Shown: positions 1 through 8,433, counted from the first letter of the stretch. The stretch is 64,000 nucleotides of DNA from Devosia sp. FJ2-5-3 (GCF_029201545.1 NZ_CP104007.1:3134501-3198500); one strand, 5' to 3'. The notes: a model not told the origin generated them from the sequence alone. Translations and numbers: made by a program.

Positions 1-713
1 CCTATGCGGCGGTGCGAGACGTCTATGGGCTGACGGCGCTCAATGCGGAGGTCGACGCGTTGGACGGTGTGGTGCCGGGCGCAGTGCAATTGGCGCTTTA
101 CGGGCAGATTGCGGCCCTGCTCAAGCGCGAGACCCTGTGGTTCCTGCGCAATGGCAATGTCACCACCGACATCGAGGCTCTGGTAGCGCGGCATCGGGCC
201 GGCGTCGATCAATTGCGCGCCGTGCGGGATCAGGTTGCCGGAGCGGGTGTTTCCGATGCCATCGCGGCACGGGCAAGAGGCATGGTGACCCATGGCGTGC
301 CCGAGGCACTGGCCCTGCGGATCGCCGAATTGCCGGTGATCGGCAATGGCAGCGATATCGTGCTGGTGGCCGAGCGGGCGGGTGTTGCGATCGAAGCAGC
401 GGGGCGGGCCTATTTCGGCGTGGCCGGGCTGTTCGATATATTCAGCATCATGGACGCTGGGCGCGGCATGGTGCTGGCGGACCGCTATGAGCGCATGGCG
501 CTCGACCGGGCTCTGGCCAATCTCAACCGGGCGCTGCGCGATTTGACATCGGACGTGCTGGCGGCAGGCGGGTTGGACAATTGGCGCGATCAGCATCAGG
601 CGGCGATTGCGCGGACTGTCGGGGCCGTCGGAGATCTGGTGCACGGGACCGCGACGGTATCGCGGCTCAGCGTGGCGGCGGGACTGCTGGCGGATCTGGC
701 GCGGGAGGGGTGA
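1..713 (+). CDS. NAD-specific glutamate dehydrogenase, C-terminal end (partial)
   Basis: This is the 3' end of a gene that begins before the window; the frame is open from base 3. The visible 236 or so residues match the C-terminal helical region of the very large (about 1,600 residue) NAD-dependent glutamate dehydrogenases of alphaproteobacteria, which oxidise glutamate to 2-oxoglutarate and ammonia. Supporting segments are RETLWFLRNG near the start and YERMALDRALANLNRALRD late in the protein. The catalytic part lies outside the window, so the call rests on the C-terminal family pattern from memory. A toxin-antitoxin pair follows 48 bases downstream. Confidence 0.85.
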   Translation, partial: YAAVRDVYGLTALNAEVDALDGVVPGAVQLALYGQIAALLKRETLWFLRNGNVTTDIEALVARHRAGVDQLRAVRDQVAGAGVSDAIAARARGMVTHGVPEALALRIAELPVIGNGSDIVLVAERAGVAIEAAGRAYFGVAGLFDIFSIMDAGRGMVLADRYERMALDRALANLNRALRDLTSDVLAAGGLDNWRDQHQAAIARTVGAVGDLVHGTATVSRLSVAAGLLADLAREG

Positions 714-761
714 AGAGATGAACCGGTTTCAAAGTGCAGATATTTGGGACATAGTGATGCC

Positions 762-998
762 ATGAGCATCGTTCTGGACATACCCGACATCCTCCGCGAT
801 CGCGTGGAGGCGATTGCGAAGCGGTCGAATTTGACCCCCTCGCAGGTCATTTCGGACGCCTTGCAGCACGGTCATTCGCTTGAGTGGCAGGAACGCTTTC
901 TCGCCCGAGTCGATGCCGGCCGCGATGACGCCGACAAGGGAAACTTCGCCAATGACGACGAATTGGCACGCGTCGTTGGAAAATACCGACCAAGCTGA
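762..998 (+). CDS. Antitoxin, ribbon-helix-helix (ParD/CopG-like)
   Basis: This 78-residue protein has the short N-terminal beta strand and helix pair of a ribbon-helix-helix DNA-binding antitoxin (MSIVLDIPDILRDRVEAIAK, then the SQVISDAL helix), followed by an acidic C-terminal tail that would wrap the toxin. The ATG at 762 is preferred over a TTG at 744 because the beta strand must sit at the N terminus. Its stop codon overlaps the start of the toxin gene (TGATG), the usual coupling for type II toxin-antitoxin operons. The antitoxin would neutralise the toxin and repress the shared promoter. No operator is obvious in the 48 bases before it. Confidence 0.72.
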   Translation: MSIVLDIPDILRDRVEAIAKRSNLTPSQVISDALQHGHSLEWQERFLARVDAGRDDADKGNFANDDELARVVGKYRPS

Positions 999-1285
999 TG
1001 AAGATTGCCTGGACGCGCGTTGCCCTGAGGGACATCGATGCCATCCAGGATTATGTCGCTCAGGATAGTCCACGGGCCGCCTACCAGCTTGCACAGGGAT
1101 TGGTGCAACGCACCACAGATACGTTGGGCGCAGCTCCGATGGCCGGACGATTGGGACGGGCGCAAGGCACCCGCGAACTCGTTTTCCCTGACTTGCCCTA
1201 TATCGTCGTCTATCGCGTCACAAACATGGTCGAAGTGCTCGCTGTAATGCATGGCGCCCGTATCTGGCCTGACGATTTCGCCTAG
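998..1285 (+). CDS. Toxin, RelE/ParE superfamily
   Basis: The 95-residue product has ParE-like features: WTRVALRDIDAIQDYVAQDSP at the N terminus, a central GRLGRAQGTRELVF segment, and a C-terminal strand with YIVVYRV and VLAVMHGAR. ParE-type members poison DNA gyrase, whereas RelE-type members cleave mRNA on the ribosome. The R-E-L-V-F and I-V-V-Y-R pattern favours the ParE side, but the biochemical target cannot be read from sequence alone. The start overlaps the antitoxin stop by one base, so the pair is translationally coupled. The module sits between gdh and fbp with no mobile-element remnants. Confidence 0.75.
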   Translation: MKIAWTRVALRDIDAIQDYVAQDSPRAAYQLAQGLVQRTTDTLGAAPMAGRLGRAQGTRELVFPDLPYIVVYRVTNMVEVLAVMHGARIWPDDFA

Positions 1286-1295
1286 CGGTTACGTC

Positions 1296-1350
1296 TCTCG
1301 CCCCTCCCCCTCACCCAAAAGTCTTTCTTGTGCCGGAGGGGTGGTTGGGG
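1296..1350. repeat. Palindrome-like C/G-tract intergenic element
   Basis: The gap between the toxin gene and fbp contains CCCCTCC at 1301-1307 matched by GGAGGGG at 1335-1341 around an AT-richer centre. The composition resembles the other C-tract/G-tract palindromes of this window (2333-2455, 12407-12569, 62947-62986). It could form a hairpin between the two genes. No promoter is evident in it. Confidence 0.35.
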
Positions 1351-1379
1351 AGACTGGTGGGGACGCAGAGGAGTTGCCC

Positions 1380-2336
1380 ATGACCAGTCTTGCCCAATGG
1401 CTCGAAACGCAGACCGATGACCGGGAGCTGGCCAGCGTGCTTGTCAGCATGGCTCAATCCGGGGCGGAAATCGCTGATGTTCTGCGTGCGGCGCCCATCG
1501 AAGGGCAGACCGGACTGGCCGGGGCGACCAATGTGCAGGGCGAGGCGCAAAAGGCCCTCGATATCATCTCAAACGATATTGTTCTCAAGCACATAGAGCA
1601 GAATGCGGCGGTTTCGATTCTGATCTCCGAGGAGCTAGATGAAGCCGTTCAGATGGAGAATCAGGGGCGGTTCATCGTCGCCACCGATCCGCTCGATGGA
1701 TCTTCAAACCTCGACGTAAACGTCACTGTGGGCACGATTTTTTCGGTGCTGCCGGCGGCGGGCGGGATGTTGCAGAAAGGCACGGCCCAGCTGGCTGCCG
1801 GCTATGTCGCCTATGGGCCGGCGACCAGCCTCGTCGTGCGGATCAACGGGCCGGTGGCGGTGTTTACGCTGGATGGCACGGGAGAGTGGGTGTTGACGGT
1901 GGCGGCCGCGAAGGTGCCGGAGGCCTCGGGCGAATTTGCCATCAATACGGCGCGCGAGCGGTTCTGGGATGATGCGACGCGGGGCTATGTCAGCGAAAGC
2001 GTGGCGGGGGAAACCGGGCCGGCGGGCAAGCGCTACAATATGCGCTGGGTGGGCTCGATGGTGGCCGACATCCACCGCATCCTCATGCGCGGGGGGATTT
2101 TTCTCTATCCGCTCGACAGCGAGACAGTGAGCAAGGGCGGGCGGCTGCGGCTGCTCTATGAGGCCAACCCAATGGCGTGGCTGGTGGAGGGCGCCGGGGG
2201 CGCTTCGACCACGGGGATGCAAGGGATTCTGGAGGTGGCGCCGACGGGAATCCATCAGCGCGTTCCGGTGATCTTGGGGTCAGTGGAGGAAGTGCGGCGG
2301 GTGGAGGGGTTTTATAGGGAGAATACCCCCACCTAA
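1380..2336 (+). CDS. fbp: Fructose-1,6-bisphosphatase, class 1
   Basis: This 318-residue enzyme hydrolyses fructose-1,6-bisphosphate to fructose-6-phosphate in gluconeogenesis. It carries the class 1 metal-site motif DPLDGSSN at about residues 103-110, the acidic SEE at 83-85, and the substrate-binding GGIFLYPLDS and YEANPMAWLVEGAGG segments. The ATG at 1380 was chosen because the protein then begins with the family N terminus (MTSLAQWLETQ); upstream codons in this frame run through the preceding C-rich repeat. A family of 320-340 residues fits well. The gene ends directly in a palindromic G-rich element that may terminate it. Confidence 0.93.
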   Translation: MTSLAQWLETQTDDRELASVLVSMAQSGAEIADVLRAAPIEGQTGLAGATNVQGEAQKALDIISNDIVLKHIEQNAAVSILISEELDEAVQMENQGRFIVATDPLDGSSNLDVNVTVGTIFSVLPAAGGMLQKGTAQLAAGYVAYGPATSLVVRINGPVAVFTLDGTGEWVLTVAAAKVPEASGEFAINTARERFWDDATRGYVSESVAGETGPAGKRYNMRWVGSMVADIHRILMRGGIFLYPLDSETVSKGGRLRLLYEANPMAWLVEGAGGASTTGMQGILEVAPTGIHQRVPVILGSVEEVRRVEGFYRENTPT

Positions 2337-2455
2337 CCTTCCCCTGAAGAAGGGGGAGGGTCGGATCGCGTTTTGGGCGGGCGCGGTGAAGCGGGGCCCG
2401 GCGATCTTGCCGAAGCCCCCCCCCCTGCCCTCCCCTCAAGAGGGAGGGTGGGTGC
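2333..2455. repeat. Two palindromic C/G-tract elements downstream of fbp
   Basis: Just after the fbp stop, CTTCCCC faces a G-tract ending GGGGGAGG. A second hairpin at 2428-2448 pairs CCCTCCC with GGGAGGG around CTCAAGA. The block resembles the intergenic palindromes at 12407-12569 and 62947-62986. It lies between fbp and the sugar isomerase gene and could act as a weak terminator, but there is no U-tract. Confidence 0.5.
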
Positions 2456-2512
2456 GGTGTGTGGGGAGATGGGGGCCAAATACAATCCGCGCTCCTTAAA
2501 GTCCCAAATGTT

Positions 2513-2524
2513 TGCAACGTTGCA
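2513..2524. promoter_or_regulatory. Candidate LacI-family operator (TGCAACGTTGCA)
   Basis: TGCAACGTTGCA is a perfect 12-base palindrome of the type bound by LacI-family sugar repressors. It is 57 bases upstream of the AGE-family isomerase start, a sensible place for a sugar-responsive operator. No LacI-family gene is in the window, so the regulator is unknown. Confidence 0.45.
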
Positions 2525-2580
2525 GGGCGGGCGTCTTGGCGATAGAAGCGGTTGCGGCGGAGAGCCGGATGGGAGCGAGC

Positions 2581-3855
2581 ATGACCGAGACACATTTTAC
2601 CCTGCCCAAGACCAATGCCGGCCCCTGGCAGAAGCGTCCCTTCCATCGGCAGTATCTGATGCGGCAGACCAATAATCTGTTCGATTTCTTCGAGGCGAAT
2701 TCGCTCAATCCCAAGGGTGGGTTCTTCGATCTCGATGACAATGGCAGGCCGGTGCAGACCGACAATGCGGTGCGCCAGATTCATTCGACCACCCGCATGA
2801 TCCATTGCGCTGTCATCGGCAGCCTGATCGGGCGGCCGGGGTCGGACGAGATCATCGATCACGGGATGGACTATCTCTGGAACCATCACCGCGACGTCAG
2901 GAACGGTGGCTATTTCTGGTCGCTGGATGACACCGGTGTGGTCGATGGGCTCAAGCAGGCCTATGGCCATGCCTTTGTGCTGTTGGCCGGATCGAGCGCC
3001 AAGCTGGTTGGTCACCCGCTCGCCGATCAGCTGATTGAAGACATCACGCAGGTCATCAATACCCGCTTCTGGGATGAGGAAGCCGGGGCGGTGCGCGAGG
3101 AGTTTGATACGGACTGGTCGCCGATCAGCAGCTATCGCGGCCAGAACTCGAACATGCACCTGACCGAAGCGCTGATGGCGGCCTATGAGGCCACGGGCAA
3201 GGAAGATTATCTCATCAAGGCCGAGCGCATCGCCCAGCGCATCATTCGCGACAATGCGGTGCCTCTGGGGCATCGGGTGGCTGAGCATTTCGACGAGAAC
3301 TGGGGTCTCGACAAGACCTACAAGCACGAGAATGAGATGTTCCGCCCGTCCGGGACGACGCCGGGGCACTGGCTGGAATGGTCGCGCCTGCTCTATCAGC
3401 TCTGGGTTCTGGGACGGAAGCAGCATGGCTGGATGACCGACGCCGCGCGGAACCTGTTCCGCAGCTCGATCGATTTGGGGTGGGACAAGGTCCATGGCGG
3501 GTTCTTTTATACGCTCGACTGGAACGACCAGCCGGCCATGCGCGAAAAGCTGTGGTGGCCGGTGTCCGAGGCGATCGGCGCGGCGGCGTTCATCTCGGCC
3601 CATGACCACGAGGACTATTTCCAGAGCTGGTATCGCAAGCTCTGGGATTTTGCCGAGAACCATGTGATCGATCATGAGCGCGGCGGCTGGCTCAGCGAAC
3701 TCCAGGAAGACCTGACGCCGGGCGCGCGCCTCTTCGTGGGCAAGCCGGACATTTATCACGCGCTCCAGGCCTGCCTCATTCCGCTCTATCCGTCGACAGG
3801 GAGCCTCACCCACGCGATCATCGAGGCGGACCACACCGAACGGCCGGTCCGTTAG
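2581..3855 (+). CDS. N-acylglucosamine 2-epimerase (AGE) family sugar isomerase
   Basis: This 424-residue protein belongs to the AGE superfamily of (alpha/alpha)6-barrel sugar epimerases and isomerases. Hallmarks are YRGQNSNMHLTEALMAAYEA (about residues 185-204), KHENEMFRPSG (248-258), and GHWLEWSRLLYQL (262-274), which place the conserved active-site histidines at 193, 249 and 263. The pattern with NMH and GHWLEW is closest, from memory, to the aldose-ketose isomerase branch (mannose isomerase, YihS) rather than true GlcNAc epimerases. The substrate is not resolvable here. The start at 2581 has GGGAG seven bases upstream. An SDR oxidoreductase follows 78 bases later, and a LacI-type palindrome precedes it. 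Confidence 0.82.
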   Translation: MTETHFTLPKTNAGPWQKRPFHRQYLMRQTNNLFDFFEANSLNPKGGFFDLDDNGRPVQTDNAVRQIHSTTRMIHCAVIGSLIGRPGSDEIIDHGMDYLWNHHRDVRNGGYFWSLDDTGVVDGLKQAYGHAFVLLAGSSAKLVGHPLADQLIEDITQVINTRFWDEEAGAVREEFDTDWSPISSYRGQNSNMHLTEALMAAYEATGKEDYLIKAERIAQRIIRDNAVPLGHRVAEHFDENWGLDKTYKHENEMFRPSGTTPGHWLEWSRLLYQLWVLGRKQHGWMTDAARNLFRSSIDLGWDKVHGGFFYTLDWNDQPAMREKLWWPVSEAIGAAAFISAHDHEDYFQSWYRKLWDFAENHVIDHERGGWLSELQEDLTPGARLFVGKPDIYHALQACLIPLYPSTGSLTHAIIEADHTERPVR

Positions 3856-3933
3856 CAGGGGTTTTACTCTTCAGGCGTCCGGAACGATCGGGCGCCCCTT
3901 TTGCGTTGTGCCCTCATCACATGGAGGCACAGC

Positions 3934-4719
3934 ATGCATTCTCTCGAGGGCAAGGTGGCGCTGGTGACCGGCGCGGGGTCGGGCATCGGCATGGCAGCGG
4001 CATTGGCGCTGGGCAAGGCCGGCGCCAGCGTGGTGGTGATGAGCCGCACCGCAGAAGAAGTGGAAAAGACCGCCCAGGAGATTGAAGCGGCCGGTGGGCG
4101 CGCCAAGGCGATGACCGCCGACACCTCCGATGACGCGGCGATGAAGGAACTGGTCGGCACGCTGGTGAAAGAACTCGGGCGGCTCGACATCGTGGTCGCC
4201 AATGCCGGGATCAACGGCATGTGGGCGCCGATCGACGACCTCAAACCCGATGAATGGGATAAGACCATATCGGTCAATCTGCGCGGGACTTACCTGACCA
4301 TTCACCACACCGTCCCCCACCTCAAGAAGGCGGGCGGCGGCTCGATCATCATCGTTTCCTCCATCAATGGCACTCGGACCTTTACCAATCCCGGCGCGAC
4401 GGCCTATTCGGTGACCAAGGCCGGTCAGGTGGCGATGGCGCAGCAATTGGCGGTGGAACTGGGCGAGCACCGGATCCGGGTCAATGCGATCTGCCCGGGG
4501 GCGATCGAATCCGAGATTTCGGACAACACAGAGACGCGGAACGCCGAAAAGGCTGAAGTGCCGGTGGAGTTTCCAGAGGGGGACATTCCCCTGACCGGCG
4601 GCGAGCCGGGCAAGGCCGAAGATGTGGCCGATCTCGTGCTGTTTCTCGCCTCGGATGCGTCGCGCCATATCACCGGCTCGCCGATCTGGATCGATGGGGC
4701 GCAGAGCCTCCTGCGCTAA
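3934..4719 (+). CDS. SDR family oxidoreductase
   Basis: This 261-residue classical short-chain dehydrogenase has the TGAGSGIG nucleotide-binding motif (12-19), NAG (90-92), and the catalytic S143, Y158 and K162 (YSVTK). The C terminus has the IDGAQSLL ending common to sugar and 3-oxoacyl dehydrogenases. The substrate cannot be assigned. The residue after the second beta strand (SRTAEE) suggests NADP(H), although that is weak. A GGAGG lies eight bases before the chosen ATG. Its position right behind an AGE-family isomerase suggests a joint role in sugar or polyol conversion, which is inference from neighbourhood. Confidence 0.88.
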   Translation: MHSLEGKVALVTGAGSGIGMAAALALGKAGASVVVMSRTAEEVEKTAQEIEAAGGRAKAMTADTSDDAAMKELVGTLVKELGRLDIVVANAGINGMWAPIDDLKPDEWDKTISVNLRGTYLTIHHTVPHLKKAGGGSIIIVSSINGTRTFTNPGATAYSVTKAGQVAMAQQLAVELGEHRIRVNAICPGAIESEISDNTETRNAEKAEVPVEFPEGDIPLTGGEPGKAEDVADLVLFLASDASRHITGSPIWIDGAQSLLR

Positions 4720-4790
4720 GCCTCAAACATTGCCAGCGGACGGGCGGAAGCGTAAAGCACGCGGAGGATTTCTTCTGCTTGTGATGTGCC

Positions 4791-5660
4791 ATGCTTGCCC
4801 AGCCCGCCCAGCTTCCGCGCCATCTTGTCGAGAGTGCAATTCTCAATGCCCTGGCCGAAGATCTGGGACAGGCGGGGGACTTGACCAGCCAGGCGGTGTT
4901 GTCGCCTGACGCCTGGGCAGTGGCGAGCCTTTCGGCCCGGGAAGTGGGGATTATTGCCGGGCTCGACCTGGCCGCGGCGGCGTTTCGGCTGGTGGGCGAC
5001 GGGGTCAGTTTCGAGCCCCAGATCACGGATGGACACCGCGTCGAGGCAGGGGGTGTCGTGGCACTGGTTTCAGGTCCCGCCCGGCTGGTGATGTCGGCGG
5101 AGCGCGTGGCGCTCAATTTCGTCAATCACCTCAGCGGCATTGCCACCCTCACAAGGCGCTATGCCGATGAAGTGGCGGGAACCCACGCAAAAATCTGCGA
5201 CACGCGGAAAACCACGCCGGGGCTGCGGGCGTTCGAGAAATACGCCGTGCGCTGTGGCGGCGGCGCCAACCACCGCTTTGCGCTCAACGACGCCATCCTG
5301 ATCAAGGACAATCATATTGCCGTGGCCGGCAGCGTGACGGCGGCCTACAAGGCAGCCGAGGCCTTCGCCGGGCACCTCGTCAGCATCGAGATCGAGGTGC
5401 AGACGCTGGCCGAACTGGAAGAGGCCCTGGCGGCGGGCGCCAGGATCGTGCTGCTCGACAATATGGACAATGATCTGTTGCGCCAGGCCGTGGCGATCAA
5501 TGCCGGGCGCGCCAAGCTCGAGGCTTCCGGTGGGGTGCAGCTCGACCGGGTGCGCTCGATCGCCGAGACGGGGGTGGATTTCATCTCCACCAGCCAGATC
5601 ACCATGGGCTCCAAGCCACTCGATCTCGGGCTCGACGTGACCATTGGCGGTGTCGAATGA
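4791..5660 (+). CDS. nadC: Nicotinate-nucleotide pyrophosphorylase (quinolinate phosphoribosyltransferase)
   Basis: This 289-residue enzyme converts quinolinate and PRPP to nicotinate mononucleotide in de novo NAD synthesis. The family motif TRKTTPGLR (from residue 138) followed by EKYAVRCGGG, and the active-site segments LIKDNHI and EIEVQTLAELEEAL, are all present. Length is normal. The stop overlaps the start of cysQ (ATGA), so the two are coupled. nadA and nadB are not in this window. No strong ribosome binding site is visible just before the ATG. Confidence 0.95.
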   Translation: MLAQPAQLPRHLVESAILNALAEDLGQAGDLTSQAVLSPDAWAVASLSAREVGIIAGLDLAAAAFRLVGDGVSFEPQITDGHRVEAGGVVALVSGPARLVMSAERVALNFVNHLSGIATLTRRYADEVAGTHAKICDTRKTTPGLRAFEKYAVRCGGGANHRFALNDAILIKDNHIAVAGSVTAAYKAAEAFAGHLVSIEIEVQTLAELEEALAAGARIVLLDNMDNDLLRQAVAINAGRAKLEASGGVQLDRVRSIAETGVDFISTSQITMGSKPLDLGLDVTIGGVE

Positions 5661-6484
5661 GCGTATCCCTGAGCCCGGTGGCGCGCACGCTGACCGAGAT
5701 CGCCGTCGAGGCGGCAATCGCCGCAGCGGATTTGATCATGGCTGTCTATGCGCGACCGATCCATGCCGTGGCAAAATCGGACGGATCGCCGGTGACGGAG
5801 GCCGATGCGGCGGCAGAGGCGATCATCATCGAGCATCTGCGCGCGACGGGCCTGCCGATACTTGGAGAGGAAAGCGTTGCCGCCGGGATCGTGCCGGTGC
5901 TGGGCGAGCGCTATTTCGTGGTCGATCCGCTGGATGGCACCAAGGAATTCATCAAGCGGAACGGCGAATTCACGGTCAATATCGCGCTGATCGAAAATGG
6001 CGCCCCGGTGATGGGTGTCGTGCTGGCGCCGGTGACGGGGGAAGTGTTCGTCGGTGACGGAGATAGCGCCTGGGCGGGATTGGTCAAGAACGGCATCGTC
6101 ACGGAACGGCGCCCGATCTCGGTGAGCTGGACGGCGGGGCTGCGGATCGTGGCCAGCCGGTCCCACGGTCACGCGGCGCTGGAACAGCTTTGCCGCACGC
6201 TCGATGTCGAGACGGACGTGTCGGTCGGCTCGTCGCTGAAATTCTGCCTCCTGGCGCGCGGCGATGCGCAGCTTTACCCTCGCTTTACCCCAACTTGCGA
6301 ATGGGACACGGCAGCAGGCCAGGCGGTACTGGAAGCGGCGGGGGGAAGCGTGGTAACGCTGGATGGCGCGCCCATGCGCTATGGCAAGCACGAGCTGGGG
6401 TTTCTCAACCCCTATTTCGTGGCCGCCACCAGCATGGCGCTGGCGCAGCGGGCCGCAGAGGAAATGCGTGGCCTTCTGGGCTAG
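5657..6484 (+). CDS. cysQ: 3'(2'),5'-bisphosphate nucleotidase CysQ
   Basis: This 275-residue inositol-monophosphatase superfamily enzyme hydrolyses 3'-phosphoadenosine 5'-phosphate (PAP), a by-product of sulfate assimilation. It shows the lithium-sensitive phosphatase motifs GEES (70-73), DPLDGTKEF (90-98) and, near the C terminus, CEWDTAAGQAVLEAAGG. The TKEF form of the motif favours CysQ over inositol monophosphatase. It overlaps nadC by four bases. About 120 bases separate it from the PadR regulator. Confidence 0.92.
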   Translation: MSVSLSPVARTLTEIAVEAAIAAADLIMAVYARPIHAVAKSDGSPVTEADAAAEAIIIEHLRATGLPILGEESVAAGIVPVLGERYFVVDPLDGTKEFIKRNGEFTVNIALIENGAPVMGVVLAPVTGEVFVGDGDSAWAGLVKNGIVTERRPISVSWTAGLRIVASRSHGHAALEQLCRTLDVETDVSVGSSLKFCLLARGDAQLYPRFTPTCEWDTAAGQAVLEAAGGSVVTLDGAPMRYGKHELGFLNPYFVAATSMALAQRAAEEMRGLLG

Positions 6485-6553
6485 TCATGCAACGAACGCT
6501 TAACTGACCTGCGAACACGTTTTCGGCCCGCAGCTTGCGCCATGCCCGCGAGG

Positions 6554-6576
6554 GATATATAGCCCGAGCATATATC
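6554..6576. promoter_or_regulatory. Candidate PadR operator: 7+7 bp perfect palindrome
   Basis: GATATAT at 6554-6560 is repeated inverted as ATATATC at 6570-6576, with nine bases (AGCCCGAGC) between. PadR-family repressors typically bind ATGTAT-N8-ATACAT-like inverted repeats in their own promoters, and this element sits 28 bases before the PadR start codon. Confidence 0.55.
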
Positions 6577-6603
6577 GAACGACAATATGCCGGGATAAGC
6601 GCA

Positions 6604-7152
6604 ATGAATGTCAGGACGCTGTGCCTGTCGATCCTCTACGAGGGCGAGGCTACGGGATATGACATACGCCGCCTGAGCGTCGAGGGCGAGTTTGCCTATT
6701 TCGTCGAAGCCAGCTTTGGCTCGATCTACCCTGCCCTGGCAAAGCTCGAGGTGGACGGGCTGGTGACGAGCCGCACCGTTCCCCAGGCGGGCAAGCCGGC
6801 CCGAAAAGTCTATTCCATCACCGATGCCGGACGCGACGCCTTCGCCGAAGAATTGCTGGGGCCGCTGGGCGATGACGTTTTCCGAAGCCCATTCCTGCTT
6901 CTGGCCCGGTTCGCCAGGATCTTGCCGGCAGAACTGGTGGAACAGCGGGCCAAGGAACATCTGGAGCGCCTGTCCGCCAGCACTCGAAAATTGACGGACC
7001 TGGCCGGTGAAGGCAGCTGCAGCCCAGCAGACCAATGGGTAATCAATTACGGACGTGCAGTATTGGGCGTTGCAGAGGACTATTTGCGCACCCATATGCA
7101 CGAACTAACAAAACTAGCGAAAGCCGATCCGCGCAAAGATGCGGCGGAATAG
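6604..7152 (+). CDS. PadR family transcriptional regulator
   Basis: This 182-residue protein has a PadR winged helix at residues 1-85: VRTLCLSILYEGEATGYDIRR, then SFGSIYPALAKLEVDGLVTS and KPARKVYSITDAGRDAF. It continues into the longer C-terminal helical dimerisation region of PadR subfamily 1. The ATG at 6604 puts the first helix at the N terminus; an upstream start at 6535 would read through the palindrome. It lies 15 bases before an RND efflux adaptor gene on the same strand. The simplest reading is a local repressor of the adaptor-pump pair that responds to a pump substrate. PadR control of RND pumps is less common than TetR control. Confidence 0.87.
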   Translation: MNVRTLCLSILYEGEATGYDIRRLSVEGEFAYFVEASFGSIYPALAKLEVDGLVTSRTVPQAGKPARKVYSITDAGRDAFAEELLGPLGDDVFRSPFLLLARFARILPAELVEQRAKEHLERLSASTRKLTDLAGEGSCSPADQWVINYGRAVLGVAEDYLRTHMHELTKLAKADPRKDAAE

Positions 7153-7167
7153 AGGGGCGACTACTCG

Positions 7168-8433
7168 ATGCGTGCACTGTTATCCTATGGCCTTGCCTTT
7201 CTGATCCTCGCCGGCGCGGGCGCCTGGCTGGCAACCGGAACGCTCGTTGTGGGCGGGAATGGCCCGGGCAATGGTGAAAAGCCCATCATCTCCGTCATCG
7301 AGGGCGAGGACCATGGGCCGCTGCACAATGCGCTGGCGGACGCCGGCGTGCTGGCCGAGCACCCCGAACCGGCGACCGATCCGAAGCTTTCCATCGCCGA
7401 ACGCAATGTGTCGACGACCGGCGCCAATGCGCCCCTGCCCAATGTCCGCGTCCAGACCTTCACCGCCCAGCCGATGCCGCTCGAAGTGCCGTTGCGCGGG
7501 CGCACCCAGGCCAAGGCCGCCGTCACCGCCGTGGCAGAGACTGCAGGCACTGTCGACCAGGTGCATGTCAGCAAGGGTCAGCGCGTCGAGATCGGCGATC
7601 AATTGTGCACGCTCGACCAGGGCACGCGCGCCGCTGCGGTGACCCAGGCCGAAGCCGGGCTGGCACAGGCCGAGGCCGGCCTTGCCCAGGCACAGCTCAA
7701 CTATGACACCAATATCGATTTGCGCTCGCGTGGCGTGGCTGCAGCCAATACCGCCAATGCGGTCGAGGTGGCGCTGAGCGGGGCAAAGGCTGCGGTGACC
7801 TCGTCGCAGGCGGCCGTCGACAATGCCAAGGCGGAACTGGCGCGCACGGAAATCCGGGCCAAGGTGCCGGGCCTCGTCCAGGATCCGCTGGCCCAGGCCG
7901 GCTCGATGCTGGCTGCGGGCAGCCCATGCGCGACCATTATCCAGCTCGACCCCATCGTCTTCACCGGCATGGTTCCCGAAGCCCATATCGGGCTTGCCAA
8001 GCTCGGGCTCGAGGCGACGATCAAGACCGTGACCGGCCAGAGCACGGAAGGCAAGGTGACCTATATCGCCTCGCGCGCCGACAACGCCACCCGCGCCTTC
8101 CCCGTCGAGATCGAGATCGCCAATAGCGATTACGCCATACGTGACGGCGTGACCGCCGAAGCCGTCGTCAATCTGGGGACGGCACCGGGGCATCTGCTGC
8201 CACAATCTGTCCTGACGCTGGACGACGATGGCATGCTGGGGGTGCGCACCGTCGAAGACGGCGTCGTGGCCTTCCACCCCGTCACCATCGTCAGCGATAC
8301 CCGCCAGGGTGTCTGGGTGACCGGGCTACCGCTGGTTTCCAACGTGATCACCGTTGGCCAGGAAAGTGTGACCGCCGGACAAGCTGTTAAAGCCAGCCCG
8401 GCCGACGTGCCGGCCCAAGCGCAAGCCAGCTGA
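7168..8433 (+). CDS. RND efflux periplasmic adaptor (membrane fusion protein)
   Basis: This 421-residue HlyD/AcrA-type adaptor links an inner-membrane RND pump to an outer-membrane channel. An N-terminal hydrophobic helix (about residues 5-24) acts as anchor or signal. It is followed by a lipoyl half-motif (VAETAGTVDQVHVSKGQRVEIGD), a coiled-coil hairpin with repeated TQAEAGLAQAEAGLAQAQ heptads, the second lipoyl half (ELARTEIRAKVPGLV) and beta-barrel segments. No lipobox cysteine is seen, so it is probably membrane-anchored by its N terminus. The RND pump gene starts 11 bases later. No TolC-like gene is in the window. Confidence 0.92.
   Translation: MRALLSYGLAFLILAGAGAWLATGTLVVGGNGPGNGEKPIISVIEGEDHGPLHNALADAGVLAEHPEPATDPKLSIAERNVSTTGANAPLPNVRVQTFTAQPMPLEVPLRGRTQAKAAVTAVAETAGTVDQVHVSKGQRVEIGDQLCTLDQGTRAAAVTQAEAGLAQAEAGLAQAQLNYDTNIDLRSRGVAAANTANAVEVALSGAKAAVTSSQAAVDNAKAELARTEIRAKVPGLVQDPLAQAGSMLAAGSPCATIIQLDPIVFTGMVPEAHIGLAKLGLEATIKTVTGQSTEGKVTYIASRADNATRAFPVEIEIANSDYAIRDGVTAEAVVNLGTAPGHLLPQSVLTLDDDGMLGVRTVEDGVVAFHPVTIVSDTRQGVWVTGLPLVSNVITVGQESVTAGQAVKASPADVPAQAQAS

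Noticed and set aside
2083..3834. A 583-codon minus-strand open frame across fbp and the AGE gene
   Set aside because: It runs through repeat DNA and opposite two genes with clear families, with no motif of its own.
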